The translations under genes were made by a program, and so were the position numbers. The notes beneath the pieces are model-generated. The model was not told the DNA's origin and ran no database searches. It saw nothing but the letters and a program-made list of their open reading frames with translations. From Bugula neritina (taxonomy: Eukaryota; Bryozoa; Gymnolaemata; Cheilostomatida; Bugulidae), in the NCBI GenBank assembly GCA_964035545.1, contig OZ037771.1:6319690-6383689 (forward strand): DNA of 64,000 nucleotides, in the 5' to 3' direction. How positions within the stretch are numbered: the stretch's first letter is position 1; each line of letters opens with the position of its first letter. This document shows positions 1-18,300 of the stretch, piece by piece.

Positions 1-3000
1 TCACCCAGCAAGAAACCAAAAGATAGCAAGAAAAAGAATCCCTGGGAAACCGATTCAGAGGATTTAGATCTCAGTATTAGTGATCTAGATGATAGTGTGC
101 CTCTAGTATCTCGGCAGAAGGTTGGAGCTCGCAAAGCAGGTTCGTGTAACTTATGTCGTAATCCGCCGCCAGTAATGTTTGATAGTAGTGGTAGTTTGGT
201 AGCAGTAACACCAATATTAGTGATTCTAGTGGTAGTGGTGGTAGTAGTGGTAGCAGTAGTAGTAGTGGTAGTGAAAGTCATAGTAGTAGTAGTAATAGCA
301 GCAGTAATAGTAGTAGTGGTGGTGCTGGTGGTAGTAGAAGTAGTAACAGTGGCAATAGTCACAGCTTCAGTGGCTGTAGCACCAAATCTCTAGTCAGGCC
401 AAATGGATATGTCTGTACTTAAATAGTAATTTAGATAAATTACATAAAATATAGAAAATTTAGCTGCCAGATAAATAAGAACTAGCCAGTGACAGTATCA
501 ACTAAATTTGGTCTCAACTCCATCTGGCGAAGACTGCATCTTTCACAAGTACTTTCTCTGTTTACAACACAAGGTTTTAAACCAATAACTCAATATCCAT
601 TTATTGACTTCAATCCTCTTCCAGACTCTGGTCTGGCATCATGGCTGTGTTCTACTATCAGTTCTGTGAAGTAACTTGGCATTTATGAAAACTAACGAGT
701 ATAACTCTTATGCTCTGGTCTGTACGCCTGGAATATTATTCACTCAGTTCTGCGTGTTTAATCCCAGAACTTGATGTGATTGATTAGTTACAATGAGAAA
801 AGATATAATCTCTTTTGGTCATAGTCGAAATCCTTCCCCCCCCCCCCAAGATGCATCAGCAGCAGTACATAAAATATATTTTTTTATATTGCTTTTGCCT
901 TTGCTACCTGTGGTTTCAATTTTCGCATGCGAAAATACGCACAGTGTGGCCCTAAGCTATGTGTTCAAGGGAATAGAGTCTCCCCTAAAATAATGTTTTC
1001 CATCTGTGGAAATTGATTAGCTGTTTGATGTAATTTAGAGGTAGAATTGGTCAAATGTCTTTTCTTGTGTTTAAAATACATTCTAGATGTCTTTTGCCAA
1101 GTGGCCCTCTTTGTATTGTAAAGTAGTTAAAGATTTACATAATAAGGACTGTATTGCGATATAAATGAAACTTTATTCCATCACATTGTAATTTTGACGC
1201 CCACTTGACTCTGTGTTTCGTGTGTAGCTTTCAAGCTCTTGGATAGCAAATGCTGTTTTTCAGAAGATATCTAACTGATTTTTCTAGCCAGTGTCAAGAA
1301 GTACAAGCTGAGTGATCACAGCAGTGATGATAGTGATGACTCTGTGGACAAGGTAAAGCCTAGCTCAAAGGATGAAGACCGGGATAGTAGCAGCTCGGTT
1401 GGTCAGGTTACTCCTCCTACAAAAAGTACAAAGTTGTCTGAGAAGCAAACTAGCCCAGCTAAAGAGCCCACCAGTCCAGCTAAAAAGCCCACCAGTCCAG
1501 CTAAAAAGCCCACCAGTCCAGCTAAAAAGACCACCAGCTCAGCTAAGCGTGTCCTGGAGTCAGACGATGGTAAGGGTTTGTGTTGGGTCAGGTGGTTAGT
1601 CAACAGCACTGGGAGAAAATTATGGCATGTTTCAAAAATAGTTTGAATGAACTAAATCAAGTTCTTATATGCATTTGCTTACCGAAAGTGGTAGTGAAGA
1701 TTCTTGGTGTTGTATTTCCGTAGACATAATCTCTTTATCCGGTGATGACTCAGAGCCAAACTCTAAGAAACCAACTGCTAAGCCGCCGGCAGCTAAACCT
1801 GCTGCTAAAAAACCAGCTGCTAGAAAACCTGCTGCCAAAAAACCTGATGCTGCAGCAAAGAAGAGAAAGCCAGCTGCTAAGAAAAGTAGGTTGCTATGAG
1901 CATAGTAGGTTCAGAACATGGTGTAATAGACAGGTGTGGTGTAATAGACAGGTGTGGTGTAATAGACAGGTGTGGTGTAATAGACAGGTGTGAAATACTG
2001 GGCACTAGAGCTATTAGTTGATCAACTAAGGTATGTCTACAACATGCTGTCTCATTTCAGCCGATGATAAACAGCCCAAACTAAACTTTGCTAAAGTCAC
2101 TTCAAAGAAGAAGTCTTCACCAGACTCCTTTACCATTGACAGTTCAGATGATGAGGGTACGTGTCTTTATCCCCCCCTCTGTTATGTTGTGAGGAACTCT
2201 AAACCTTGTCTCTGTGCGTTACCTTCATCAACACTCACTCACTCACCATGCTTTCACTATTTACCTACTCACTCACTACCAACTCATCACTCACTACCTA
2301 CTCATTACCTACTCACTCACTCACTCACTTAATCACTTGGGTCTAAAACTAGGAAGAGAATGCAGTGTGTATGATACAGCTAGCATGACAAGATACACAT
2401 GAATCATCTCAATAGACGTCTGCTTTTTACAAGTTCAGTGACTCCCTTGTTTGTTGTGTAATCAGTCAGCAATATTCAGTTTGATTTGCTGTTGAGCTGT
2501 TTGCTTTATTACTGTTATGAAACAAGAATATGTCCATGGAGTTATCTGATCATTGCAGACGCTGCTACAAAGAAGCCGGCAGCATCCAAGAAGCCTGCTG
2601 CCAGTAAGAAGAAACCCGCTGCCAGTAAACGCAAGAAAGATTCTGATTCTGACTCTAATTTATCTGATCTACAGTTCCAGCCCAAGAAGAAAGCAGCTGC
2701 CTCCAAGGTTTGGTAGCTTCATATCTCTATACTATATACTATATATTCACCATGTCGCTATACTGTATACTATACATTCACCATGTCTCTATACTGTATA
2801 CTATATATTCACCATGTCTCTATACTGTATACTATATATTCACCATGTCTCTATACTGTATACTATATATTCACCATGTCTCTATACTGTATACTATATA
2901 TTCACCATGTCTCCATACTGTATACTATATATTCACCATGTCTCTATACTGTATACTATATATTCACCATGTCTATACTGTATACTATATATTCACCACG

Positions 3001-3496
3001 TCTCTACCAGATTATATTGTGCCTCTACTGTACTTCTAGAGTAATCCTCAAATGACTATAATGTTTATTATAAAGTAACTCTACAATATCTACACTGAAT
3101 CACTACAGTGACTTCTATTCATCTCCATTGCTGTTCAACACTTATTAATTTCAAACTGAGTATACAGTGTTTCATAGTCCCCACTCTCTATTAAAGCAAC
3201 TGCTTAGCTTTGGAATCTTTCCTGTGACTTTAACTTGTGTTGAAATAGCTGTTGGTGTGCAGCATTTAGCTGTGTGTCCTTTCAGTTTGTGTCAGTTACA
3301 GGGTGTGTGTTGCTTGCCCGTCCCACAGTCAGGTTCCGTATGCTAATGCAGTGTCTCTCTCTTGTAGAAAGCTAAGAATGACGACACTCTGGACTTCTCT
3401 CTCAGTGATGATGACACGCCGGTTGCTCGTCGTCCCACCACTGCCCGTGCCAAGAAGGCGGTTACATATTTCAGTGACAGTGAAGACAGTGATTAA
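1..3496 (+). CDS. TOP2: DNA topoisomerase II, C-terminal tail (5' part outside window)
   Basis: Coding exons at 1-139, 1288-1569, 1724-1885, 2061-2156, 2559-2707 and 3368-3496 join in one frame and end at a TAA. They encode the regulatory C-terminal domain of the type II topoisomerase that decatenates and untangles chromosomes in the nucleus. The catalytic ATPase and cleavage core lie upstream of the window. The assignment rests on a KKKNPW motif followed by an acidic S-D-L stretch, alternating Lys/Pro/Ala and Ser/Asp runs, and a terminal RAKKAVTYFSDSEDSD, which parallels the RAKK/RARK-x-x-K-Y-acidic end of animal TOP2A and TOP2B. The middle exons carry KPTSPAK repeats (about 1460-1540) and histone-H1-like KPAAKKPAA repeats (about 1780-1880 and 2570-2640). 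The donor at 1886 was chosen because the alternative at 1890 puts a stop in the next exon. Family assignment is fairly sure; the exact small-exon junctions are inferred. Confidence 0.85.
205..375 (+). repeat. GTA/GTG-rich simple repeat
   Basis: A run of imperfect GTAGTAGTG triplets in the first TOP2 intron (140-1287). The long Val-rich open frame across it is a by-product of the triplet period. The rest of this intron shows nothing recognisable. Confidence 0.8.
1917..1990 (+). repeat. 18-bp tandem repeat, four copies
   Basis: Four nearly perfect copies of GTGTAATAGACAGGTGTG lie in a TOP2 intron just after the 1886 donor. Confidence 0.85.
2230..2335 (+). repeat. CTCA-rich low-complexity tract
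   Basis: Irregular repeats of CTCACTCACTACCTACTCAT in the intron between the exons ending 2156 and starting 2559. Confidence 0.7.
2725..3000 (+). repeat. 31-bp minisatellite, about nine copies
   Basis: A tandem unit of about 31 bp containing CATGTCTCTATACTGTATAC fills most of the last TOP2 intron. Copies differ at one or two positions and the last ones are slightly shorter. Confidence 0.9.
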
Positions 3497-4089
3497 ATAG
3501 TATTAGTTATGTTCTTTATCTCACTGATTAGTTCAACTTTTATTGTGGAATTTCTTGTACTTTTACATTTAAAGATGTTTTTATCACTCGACTTGACTTT
3601 GTTATATATGTAGTCACATGCTTATGACTACGGTCTCATATGTGACATATAACACTCTCTTGACCTCATGTACATAGCAATCTGTAAGTCAAGTTTTATC
3701 ATTCTTATATTTTATTTCTTTTTTTCTCATATCTAATAGAATTCAATTTTTAATTTTACCAATTTTAATGTTATGAGTAGTTTTGATGAGCAGCACTTGC
3801 GAGTAGACTAGCATTCAAATAATGCCTTTGAACAATATTTATTGTGGCTAGTTATAATATGTTAGTGGGAAATGTGTTCAAAATGTAAGTGAAGACAAAA
3901 GATGAATTTATTTCTCATCTGTGAACTGATGCTGTGGTCACATTGTGAAGCTAATTTCAACTTGATTCGCTGCGTATTTATTAATGTTTTACAAAAATTA
4001 AAACAATTTCCAGCAGCCTAGATAATTTTCCAGGCTATAATTATTATTCTTGCCTTGTGTTCAAGTAACATTTTCTGCGACCTATTCAT

Positions 4090-4185
4090 TGTTCCAGGCG
4101 GGATTTGTCTTCTCGCATAATTTTGAAACGTTATTGCTATTGGGTAAGGCAATTACCACGTGAGCGATTTCCGCGGGAATGTCGT
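4090..4185 (+). promoter_or_regulatory. Candidate MCM7 promoter with E2F-like and E-box motifs
   Basis: Within 180 bp upstream of the MCM7 start are GGCGGGA (4097-4103), an E-box CACGTG (4157-4162) and the near-palindrome TTCCGCGGGAA (4169-4179), whose reverse strand contains TTCCCGCG. These match E2F-type sites, which are known to drive MCM genes at G1/S. The interval 3497-4272 separates the TOP2 stop from MCM7; the rest of it holds only AT-rich sequence. Function here is inferred from motif and position. Confidence 0.5.
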
Positions 4186-4272
4186 TGTCTTTGCAATAAT
4201 ACTCCTAGCTCTAGTACAACAGCTGATGAAACTGTTTTTAATAAATTTCTGAAACACATTTCGCTTGTTTTA

Positions 4273-11062
<6,790 letters not shown>

Positions 11063-11089
11063 GTTTGAGGTTGGTGCTGGTACACTGCG

Positions 11090-11400
11090 TTATACTACAT
11101 GTTGACATAGTTATAATACGTGCTGACACATTTATATTGCAACATGCTGACACATTTATACTACTACAGGCTGACACATTTATATTACAACATGCTGACA
11201 CATTTATACTACTACAGGCTGACACATTTATATTACTACATGCTGACACATTTACATTGCAACATGCTGACACATTTATATTGCAGCATGCTGACACATT
11301 AATACTACTACATGCTGACACATTTATACTACTACATGCTGACACATTTATATTGCAACATGCTGACACATTTATACTATTGCAGGCTGACACATTCATG
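11090..11400 (+). repeat. 24-bp minisatellite, about 13 copies
   Basis: Tandem units with core TGCTGACACATTTATA and variable ends (TTGCAACA, CTACTACA) begin about 30 bp after the MCM7 stop. They lie in its 3' UTR or in the 870-bp interval (11063-11932) before the convergent minus-strand gene. Nothing else was recognised in that interval. Confidence 0.9.
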
Positions 11401-11932
11401 TTATTTATAATAGTTGACATGGTTGTCCTGCGTTAAAGCTAAGCCTTGATTCTCATGATCTGATATACTTATGTTATGTTTTCAGGTTCCGTGATTGTGG
11501 AGAAGTGATTTATTCTGGAAACTCAGCGAATTTCTTCATCTGCATTGTATCTACTTTTTATGCATAGTTTCTTTTTTATTTTTACTTGTACATATAAGCT
11601 GTAGTATTTACACTATTCTTTTCCAATATAATACACACAATATACAAATTTTACAAATTACAAATTTTCTTTATTCAGAATGTATTTCATTCAACCGCTT
11701 TACCCCAATACATTTGAATTCATCTTTTTTATTTCAATGTAAGTATGGTCTTGGTACATAGCTTATGATATTCAATTGCTTATATTATATACATTTTATC
11801 TATTTAAGGAACCAACATTTTCACTTCAATTTCATTATTCATTCGCTTTGTTAGTCAACTAGTGTAGCTGATCTTCAGCCTTGTGTGCTTGTTGCAGCTC
11901 TTATGGTTCTTTGCATTCAGCTTGGGAGTTGT

Positions 11933-14202
11933 CTAACTCTGAAATATTAAAATGTAGCCCTGAACACAATATATTGTGCATATGCAGTTTGTTATGTTAG
12001 CTGTTATAAAACCTAGTGGAGCTTTGCAATCTTCTTAAAATCAGCTAATAATATTGTATATAAAAATAAATTGTTTGTGAACTCAGAGTTGTCTTTCCAG
12101 TTAAGGCAAACGCGCTGTCAGCTGGCTGGGCTCTATGCAAATATAGAGAGGACAAGTCTCACCTGTAGCTGCTGTGAGATTATCGTAAGTCTTCGCTCGG
12201 CATCGACTAACTTTTTCTCCATTTGTTTTACAGACTTGGCCTGAGTTTCATTTCCTTTATCAAGATCTTTTATCTGTCTCAAAACTTCTGTTTTTGCTTT
12301 CCTTCTTTCTTGCTCAAATTTGTCTAGCTGTTCTTCTAATTCATTTTGGTATCTGCAAAACAGGATGAAAACCTGAGTTTGAGTAAAGAGTCTCTGCTGC
12401 TAGTCTGAGAATGCTTTGTGTCATTGTCTTTGCTTATGCACCTTTTGCAGAGGCTTAACTATAATAACACGCTAGTAAATAAGACAAAGTTAGATGTAAA
12501 ACTGTTGGAGGAAAAGTTTATGTAGAGTTGTGTTACCTCAGTCTGCGACAGGTTAATATTAACGCCCCAATGGCAAATAGAGCAATTAGTGCCATGGCAG
12601 TCAGTGCAACATAAATAATTGGGTTGGAAACTTTATTTCCAGTGCTTCTGTAATCATAAAATGAGAGCATGTAGAAGGCACGTAGCAAAACGGCAAATCT
12701 TGATAATTAACCTGTAACCCACCATACACCATCTTATAGCTAATGTTAGCCACTATATAAATCCACCCGTGGACTATGCTTTTCTGTAAAGGTTTCAGCA
12801 GCACACCAGCACTAGGTGGCTTTTTAAATAAATTATTTCTTTATGATGTTACCTAAAAACTGTAACATTGTTTTCCCATTGTGAGATTTTATTCAACATA
12901 CACTTTAATTCAAAGTACAAATCATGCATAGCCAGGAAGGCTGCTTATTTGCCCATTTGAGTGTGTGTGCACAAGTGTTAAATAGCTGTAGGTGACGAAA
13001 TAAATAATTAATATTTATAAAAACTATAAAGGATGCCAATTCCTTCCTCCAACTCTTGTTTCGTATATTAGTCGTGAAATTGCCATCAACTATATAATTA
13101 TTTACCAACTGTTTACTTATTTTCATGGAAAGATGCTGTTTGTTTGAACTTCTTACTGGAAGTTTTTGAATTGCACACCTGGCTCTTTGTATAAGCTTTT
13201 CAAATATTTTTGAAAACTGAAAGTAAAAATCGTAATTAAATTACTTTATTTAATTGAAAGCTGTTTTTAAACAATATGCCAACTTACACAGTGTTGTCGG
13301 GATCACCTACAATACAAACATAACCACACTGTAAGTTTCTGTCTGTGAGGATATTTATACCATAAAATAAGTAATGAATATTTTAAACATTATGATCAAG
13401 TTTGGAGATCAAAATAATTAACTTTTAGTGTACTGTATTTATCCATATTATATAGTGATAAGGTACGATTACAAATATTTACTTTTAATTTACTGACATC
13501 TGTCTTGTATGACTCACCTGGCACATAGTTCCTCTCTGGTTCATTCGGCTGGACTGTGTTCCCTGGCTGAGCTGTTTGAGCTGGCTGAGCAGTGGTTCCA
13601 GGTTCACCTGGCTGAGTTATCTTTGTTGTCTCACCTGGCTGGGTTGTCCCACCTGCTACTCCACCTGGTGTTGTGGCGAAAGTTACATGTCTTACTATAA
13701 CAGAGGGGATACCTGCAGAAGAGTTTTGAAAAGAAATGGCAGAAGATGATGTCACCAATGAGTCACTTGTTGTACTCGGTGGTCTAGTGTCCGTAACAGT
13801 AGGTGGCGGAGAGGTTTTTCTTGGAAACGGTACATACGATGGGAGTGTATAAGAATGTTTGAATTTGAAGCCAACTGCCAGAACTAACGGCTCATTGAAA
13901 GTTGAGTACGGTGGGATGATTATATCCTCCGTAAGAACTGTATCCGTGGGGAAAACAACTTCTATGAATGAGCTGTTTTCGGGACCAAATCTCGGTATGT
14001 AGCTTCCAGCAGGTAGAATGTCTCCTGTCTGCAGAATTAGTCCCTGGACTAGCGTGGTGTAAGTGGGGAATAGTAACTCAACTGGCAACACATAGTTTGA
14101 TGGAATCGTCTCCCCTAATGAATAGCCAGTCACATTAATGTCGAATACGGATGAGTTGGTGAAGTTCAACTGTAGATAACTTATAAGAGGAAGTATTGGC
14201 AT
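11933..14202 (-). CDS. Unrecognised single-pass membrane protein with Pro/Thr stalk and cytoplasmic coiled coil
   Basis: I do not recognise the family. Minus-strand exons 14202-13518, 13306-13288 (19 nt), 12647-12537 and 12352-12163 join in phase. A tentative last exon (from 11938) adds one Ser and a TAG, giving about 336 aa. From the first ATG there is a beta-rich region of about 115 residues with repeating LLFP/LPAGSYIP/IIIPPYSTF-like blocks, then a Pro/Thr/Ser stalk with TTQPGE repeats. One hydrophobic helix follows (about 244-266, ending ALILTCRRLR), then about 64 charged residues predicted to coil (YQNELEEQLDKFEQ...). Several N-x-S/T sequons fit an extracellular N-terminal half. No convincing signal peptide follows the ATG at 14202. 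The true first exon may lie upstream, with the acceptor TCTACAG near 14173. The stop exon is the least certain part. Confidence 0.6.
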
Positions 14203-15310
14203 GATGAAAATATAAATATGGTCTATACACCGTCCTCCATACTCAAAACAACTTGTAGTATTAATAAATTAATGTGGCGGTATTTCAAATATGCATCAGC
14301 TTGTATTGTTAACCTTAACTTTGATCATCTATATTTTAATTTTCACACAAAACTTTAAAATAATAATAACTATGTAAGAATTCCTCATTTACCATAGATT
14401 AGTAATTTGATTGCTTTTTATATCATAAAATATTATTTTACAAATATGATGTAGATTGAAAACCAGCTTTAATTAGCAATATAACATAAAATTGTATTAT
14501 ACAAATATAACAAGAAACAGTTCACTGAAGCAAGCATAGATGAGTCACATTTTGTTTCCCATTTCACCTCCATTATAAAATTTTAATACTGTCTAAATAA
14601 CACATCCACAAACACACACTATCAAATTAGAACTTCTAAATTATACTTAAAATTGCTGTTTCAATTATAGGTCATTCTAAAATTAATTAGGGCCTCCTGT
14701 TTAATAAAATACAGCATAATGTGCTGCTTTACAAAATCATTAGAAAATTCTAAACTAACTTTAGAGTTCATTTTAGACTGTCGAAATAGTCAAATCCCAC
14801 ACAACAAAAATGCACTTTCAAATTACTGCAATCTATTTGAAAATTTGATAAATATATGCAGTTATTCAGCAATGGTTAACAAGGCATAGGTTGATATGTT
14901 ACATGCTTTACACACGCACAACAATATATATAGCATTCTATTTATATAGTCAATAGACTCTAATATCGCTAGGCCAAGTCAATATATAAAACCAGGGTTG
15001 CTTGATAAACAATATCAAGAAAGGCTTATCAAGAATGTATAAAGATAGTTGCTCTGTGGTAATAGGGAGAGACAGGTCAAAGGGCAATTAATGGTCTTCC
15101 GTCAAGTTATTTTGATGTATTCTTACACTGCAATTCAATCAGAGATAAGGGGTCACTTTCATATGATAACATACTAGACTATTTAGTAGAGTTGATGTAA
15201 GCAACTACAGCATAAACAAGGCAGACGACACTAGATTGCCAGTCACTCTTGAAACTAGTCAGAAGCAGTTGTGGCAGAACTTAACAGGTGGTTGACATCT
15301 CTTCTCAGCT
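14203..15310. other. Head-to-head intergenic region
   Basis: AT-rich sequence between the minus-strand membrane-protein gene and the plus-strand GRL gene. It presumably holds both promoters and perhaps an unseen signal-peptide exon. I see no repeat, RNA gene or clear motif. Confidence 0.5.
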
Positions 15311-18300
15311 ATGACCGACTCACCATTTCCCTTCAACGATTCTAAGCATTCGCACAAGAAAAAGTCTCAAAGATCAGGAAGTTGTGACAGTTTTTACATG
15401 AGTTCACACGAGGAGCGCCTGGCAGCACAAAAGGTAGGGTCAGCGGTCTGGGAGTATGTCTAGCAAGTCTGCTGACACACACAAAGCCTGTAGCATATAA
15501 TGATTTATGTTCTTATATATGTTTATTCATTCATGTCATCCATATTGTTTGTATACTATTGTCATTTTGTAGTATTTGTGAGGTAGGTGCAGTAATGGAG
15601 AAATTAAGAAAAGCCCAAGTTCTAGATTAAAAAAAGGAAAAAAAGAAGTTATGTCAACTTAAAGAACTCAGGCTATCTCAATTTCTCCACTACTACTCCT
15701 AAGTGTTGTATCAATTTATTATTAAATTTATTTGATGAAACGCAGTGACTGGTCTCTTGCATGATTACATAATAATCCAATCTCTTACAACTATTTTAGT
15801 GCTTTTGTTGTTGATTAAGAACTAGACTCAAATAATGCTATTCTGGTTATTAGAGGGTCTCATGTACTTATATTATGTTGTGTTTTAGAAGATTGAGGAG
15901 TTTTCTTCCACTGATGAAGGAAAAAGTCATGCCATCGAGTCGGAGTTGTCCGGAAGCAGTGTTGTCAGAGTGGATGTATGTGTTTAGATATGATGTATAA
16001 ATGTACATGTGCCAGTAACAGTGTTGTGCATACATGCTAGCACCTGCTGACACTTGTTTTCAAAATTATACAAGCAGGTGCTTGTCCTATGTAGAAAGAT
16101 TAACTCACGAGCAAGTGCTTGTTTAGCTGCAGTACCTGCATACATACATGGACACACTTGTTCTAGATAGAGGATATATGCAATCTCTCAGGATCCCAGT
16201 CTTGTGTCAATGTTACCACTTTCTCTTTGAAAAAATGCAAAAGTCGCATTTTGGTGCCGTACTCCCGCCTATTAAAGTTGGTATGTACTTTTCAAATTAG
16301 CATTGAGTTACGTTTAGCTTCAGGAGTTAAACCCTTTAGTCTAGCATTTCTGCTATTCTAGATATGAATATGGGTTTTTCACCAGAAAAAACGTACTTTC
16401 TTAAACTTCGGAAATCAGAAAAAATAAAACTATTTTTCTTACTAAAGAAAACTTATTCGAAATTGAAATGTTCTTACTTTTAAACTTTTGGCTAAATTGA
16501 AAATAGCTATCACATGTAGCGATGCTTTAACTTTTGAGATTTTTTCCTTGGGACATAACTTCTGTAAAAAAGTTATGTCATCGAAGAAATGTCACTTTTG
16601 GTCAACACCATAATTTAACGGCTGGTGGCATGTTGAGTTTGATACTTTTTTGTATATTCAAAACTGACTGAATAAACAGACTGGTGTTCTTTAATTGGAT
16701 TTCCTTTTCAGAATTTTTGTTACTGTAACTTAATAAGTGGTGCAAAATTATTTATAAATGCACAAAATTTTTGCAACTGCAAAGGTTAGTGTTAAAAACG
16801 CCACCATCTCACTTTGTTCATATGCTTTAGTGACAATTTTTTGACAATTTTTAATTTCTGAACGAAGTTAAAATTCATAAAGGCTAGCTTTTCATTATGT
16901 TGTCATATGCATATACTATCCAGCTATATCATGTAGATTGGGTGGAGGCCGTTTGGCCGAGATATATATGGTAATGGTAACAACTGCGGTTGGAAAGCCT
17001 TCAACACGCTGTATGTGATATTAGTGCTGCTCTTTGTGGTCTACGGTTATATATATGACATCATGTCCTGTCAGTGGAAGTTAGACCTCAAGTATGATGT
17101 CAAGGTGAGCAACACAATGACCTCTACTTCTTGTATAAGCCCTCAACATGTGAACTGGTGCATGGACATATGGTTGAGTTGCATGTAGGATGAAGAGATC
17201 TTGCTTTATCACATAGTTATGCCTTTTACATTTTTGTGCAATGAGTTTGCCAGATTTAAAAAACTTACTTTTGCTTTTCGATAAGATGAAAAATCTTATT
17301 TATAGCATAAGACCCAAAATGTTTCATTTTAGGACTTTTAGAATTTTTGTGTGACCAACAGAGCAAGCCCCTACTTTTAATACTTTATTAAGCTGAGGCT
17401 AGATATTCTCGAAATACTAAAGCTACCAACAGAGCAATGAAGTTTTAATTTGTGTATTGGTGTGTGTTGATGTGTGTTGGTGTGTGTTGGTGTGTGTTGG
17501 TGTGTGTTGGTGTGTATTAGTGTGTGTTGGTGTATGTTGGTGTGTGTTGGTGTGTGTTGGTGTGTGTTGGTGTGTATTGGTGTGTGTTGGTGTGTGTTGG
17601 TGTGTGTTGGTGTGTGTTGGTGTGTGTTGCTGTGTGTTGGTGTGTGTTGGTGTGTGTTGGTGTGTGTTGGTGTGTGTTGGTGTGTGTTGGTGTGTGTTGG
17701 TGTGTGTTGGTGTGTGTTGGTGTGTGTTGGTGTGTGTTGGTGTGTGTTGATGTGTGTTGGTGTGTGTGTTGGTGTGTGTAAATGCTTATATACATATATT
17801 TATACATAATTATACAAAGTTGACATAGTTTATGAAAAGATGATGTTATGATGTTACTTCTTTTACAGTACGTTCCTGTGGCCACCACGTCTCCTTATAC
17901 ATTAGCACCAGCTAGGAATTCTTCTAGTGGTGCCAACCTCACTACACAAAAGATGAATATATTAATAATAAATGGGGTAAGTCATCTCCTTCTACACGCA
18001 CACGCACACACACACAGTGTTAAATGTGTTATAAATCTACGCGTAATGTTAATAATTTAAGTGTAAGATGCCTATCGCATGTCTATTTTCATCATTGACA
18101 GTTCATACATGTTACCTGATATTTTCAATTTTATTCTATGGATTGTTGTTGACTATATACTGCATATGTATTACATCATATTACAACTTTTTGTATACCT
18201 CAACTTAATACATTAAGCATTCTAAATCTATACCATTTTATTTAGGACTTGACATATTTTCAGATATCTCCCTTTATCTTTACAGAGTGCAGTTAGAGTG

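Noticed and set aside
97-393. Val-rich open frame after the first TOP2 exon
   Set aside because: GTA triplet repeat inside an intron, in continuation of the exon frame past the donor at 140.
16192-16280. GRL exon 3 starting at the AG before GATCCCAG
   Set aside because: That frame meets a TGA after 12 codons; the acceptor 8 bp downstream gives an open, phase-consistent exon.
17457-17809. Cys/Val-rich and Thr/His/Asn-rich open frames
   Set aside because: Products of the TGTGTGTTGG decamer array; no conserved start, splice context or composition of a real protein.
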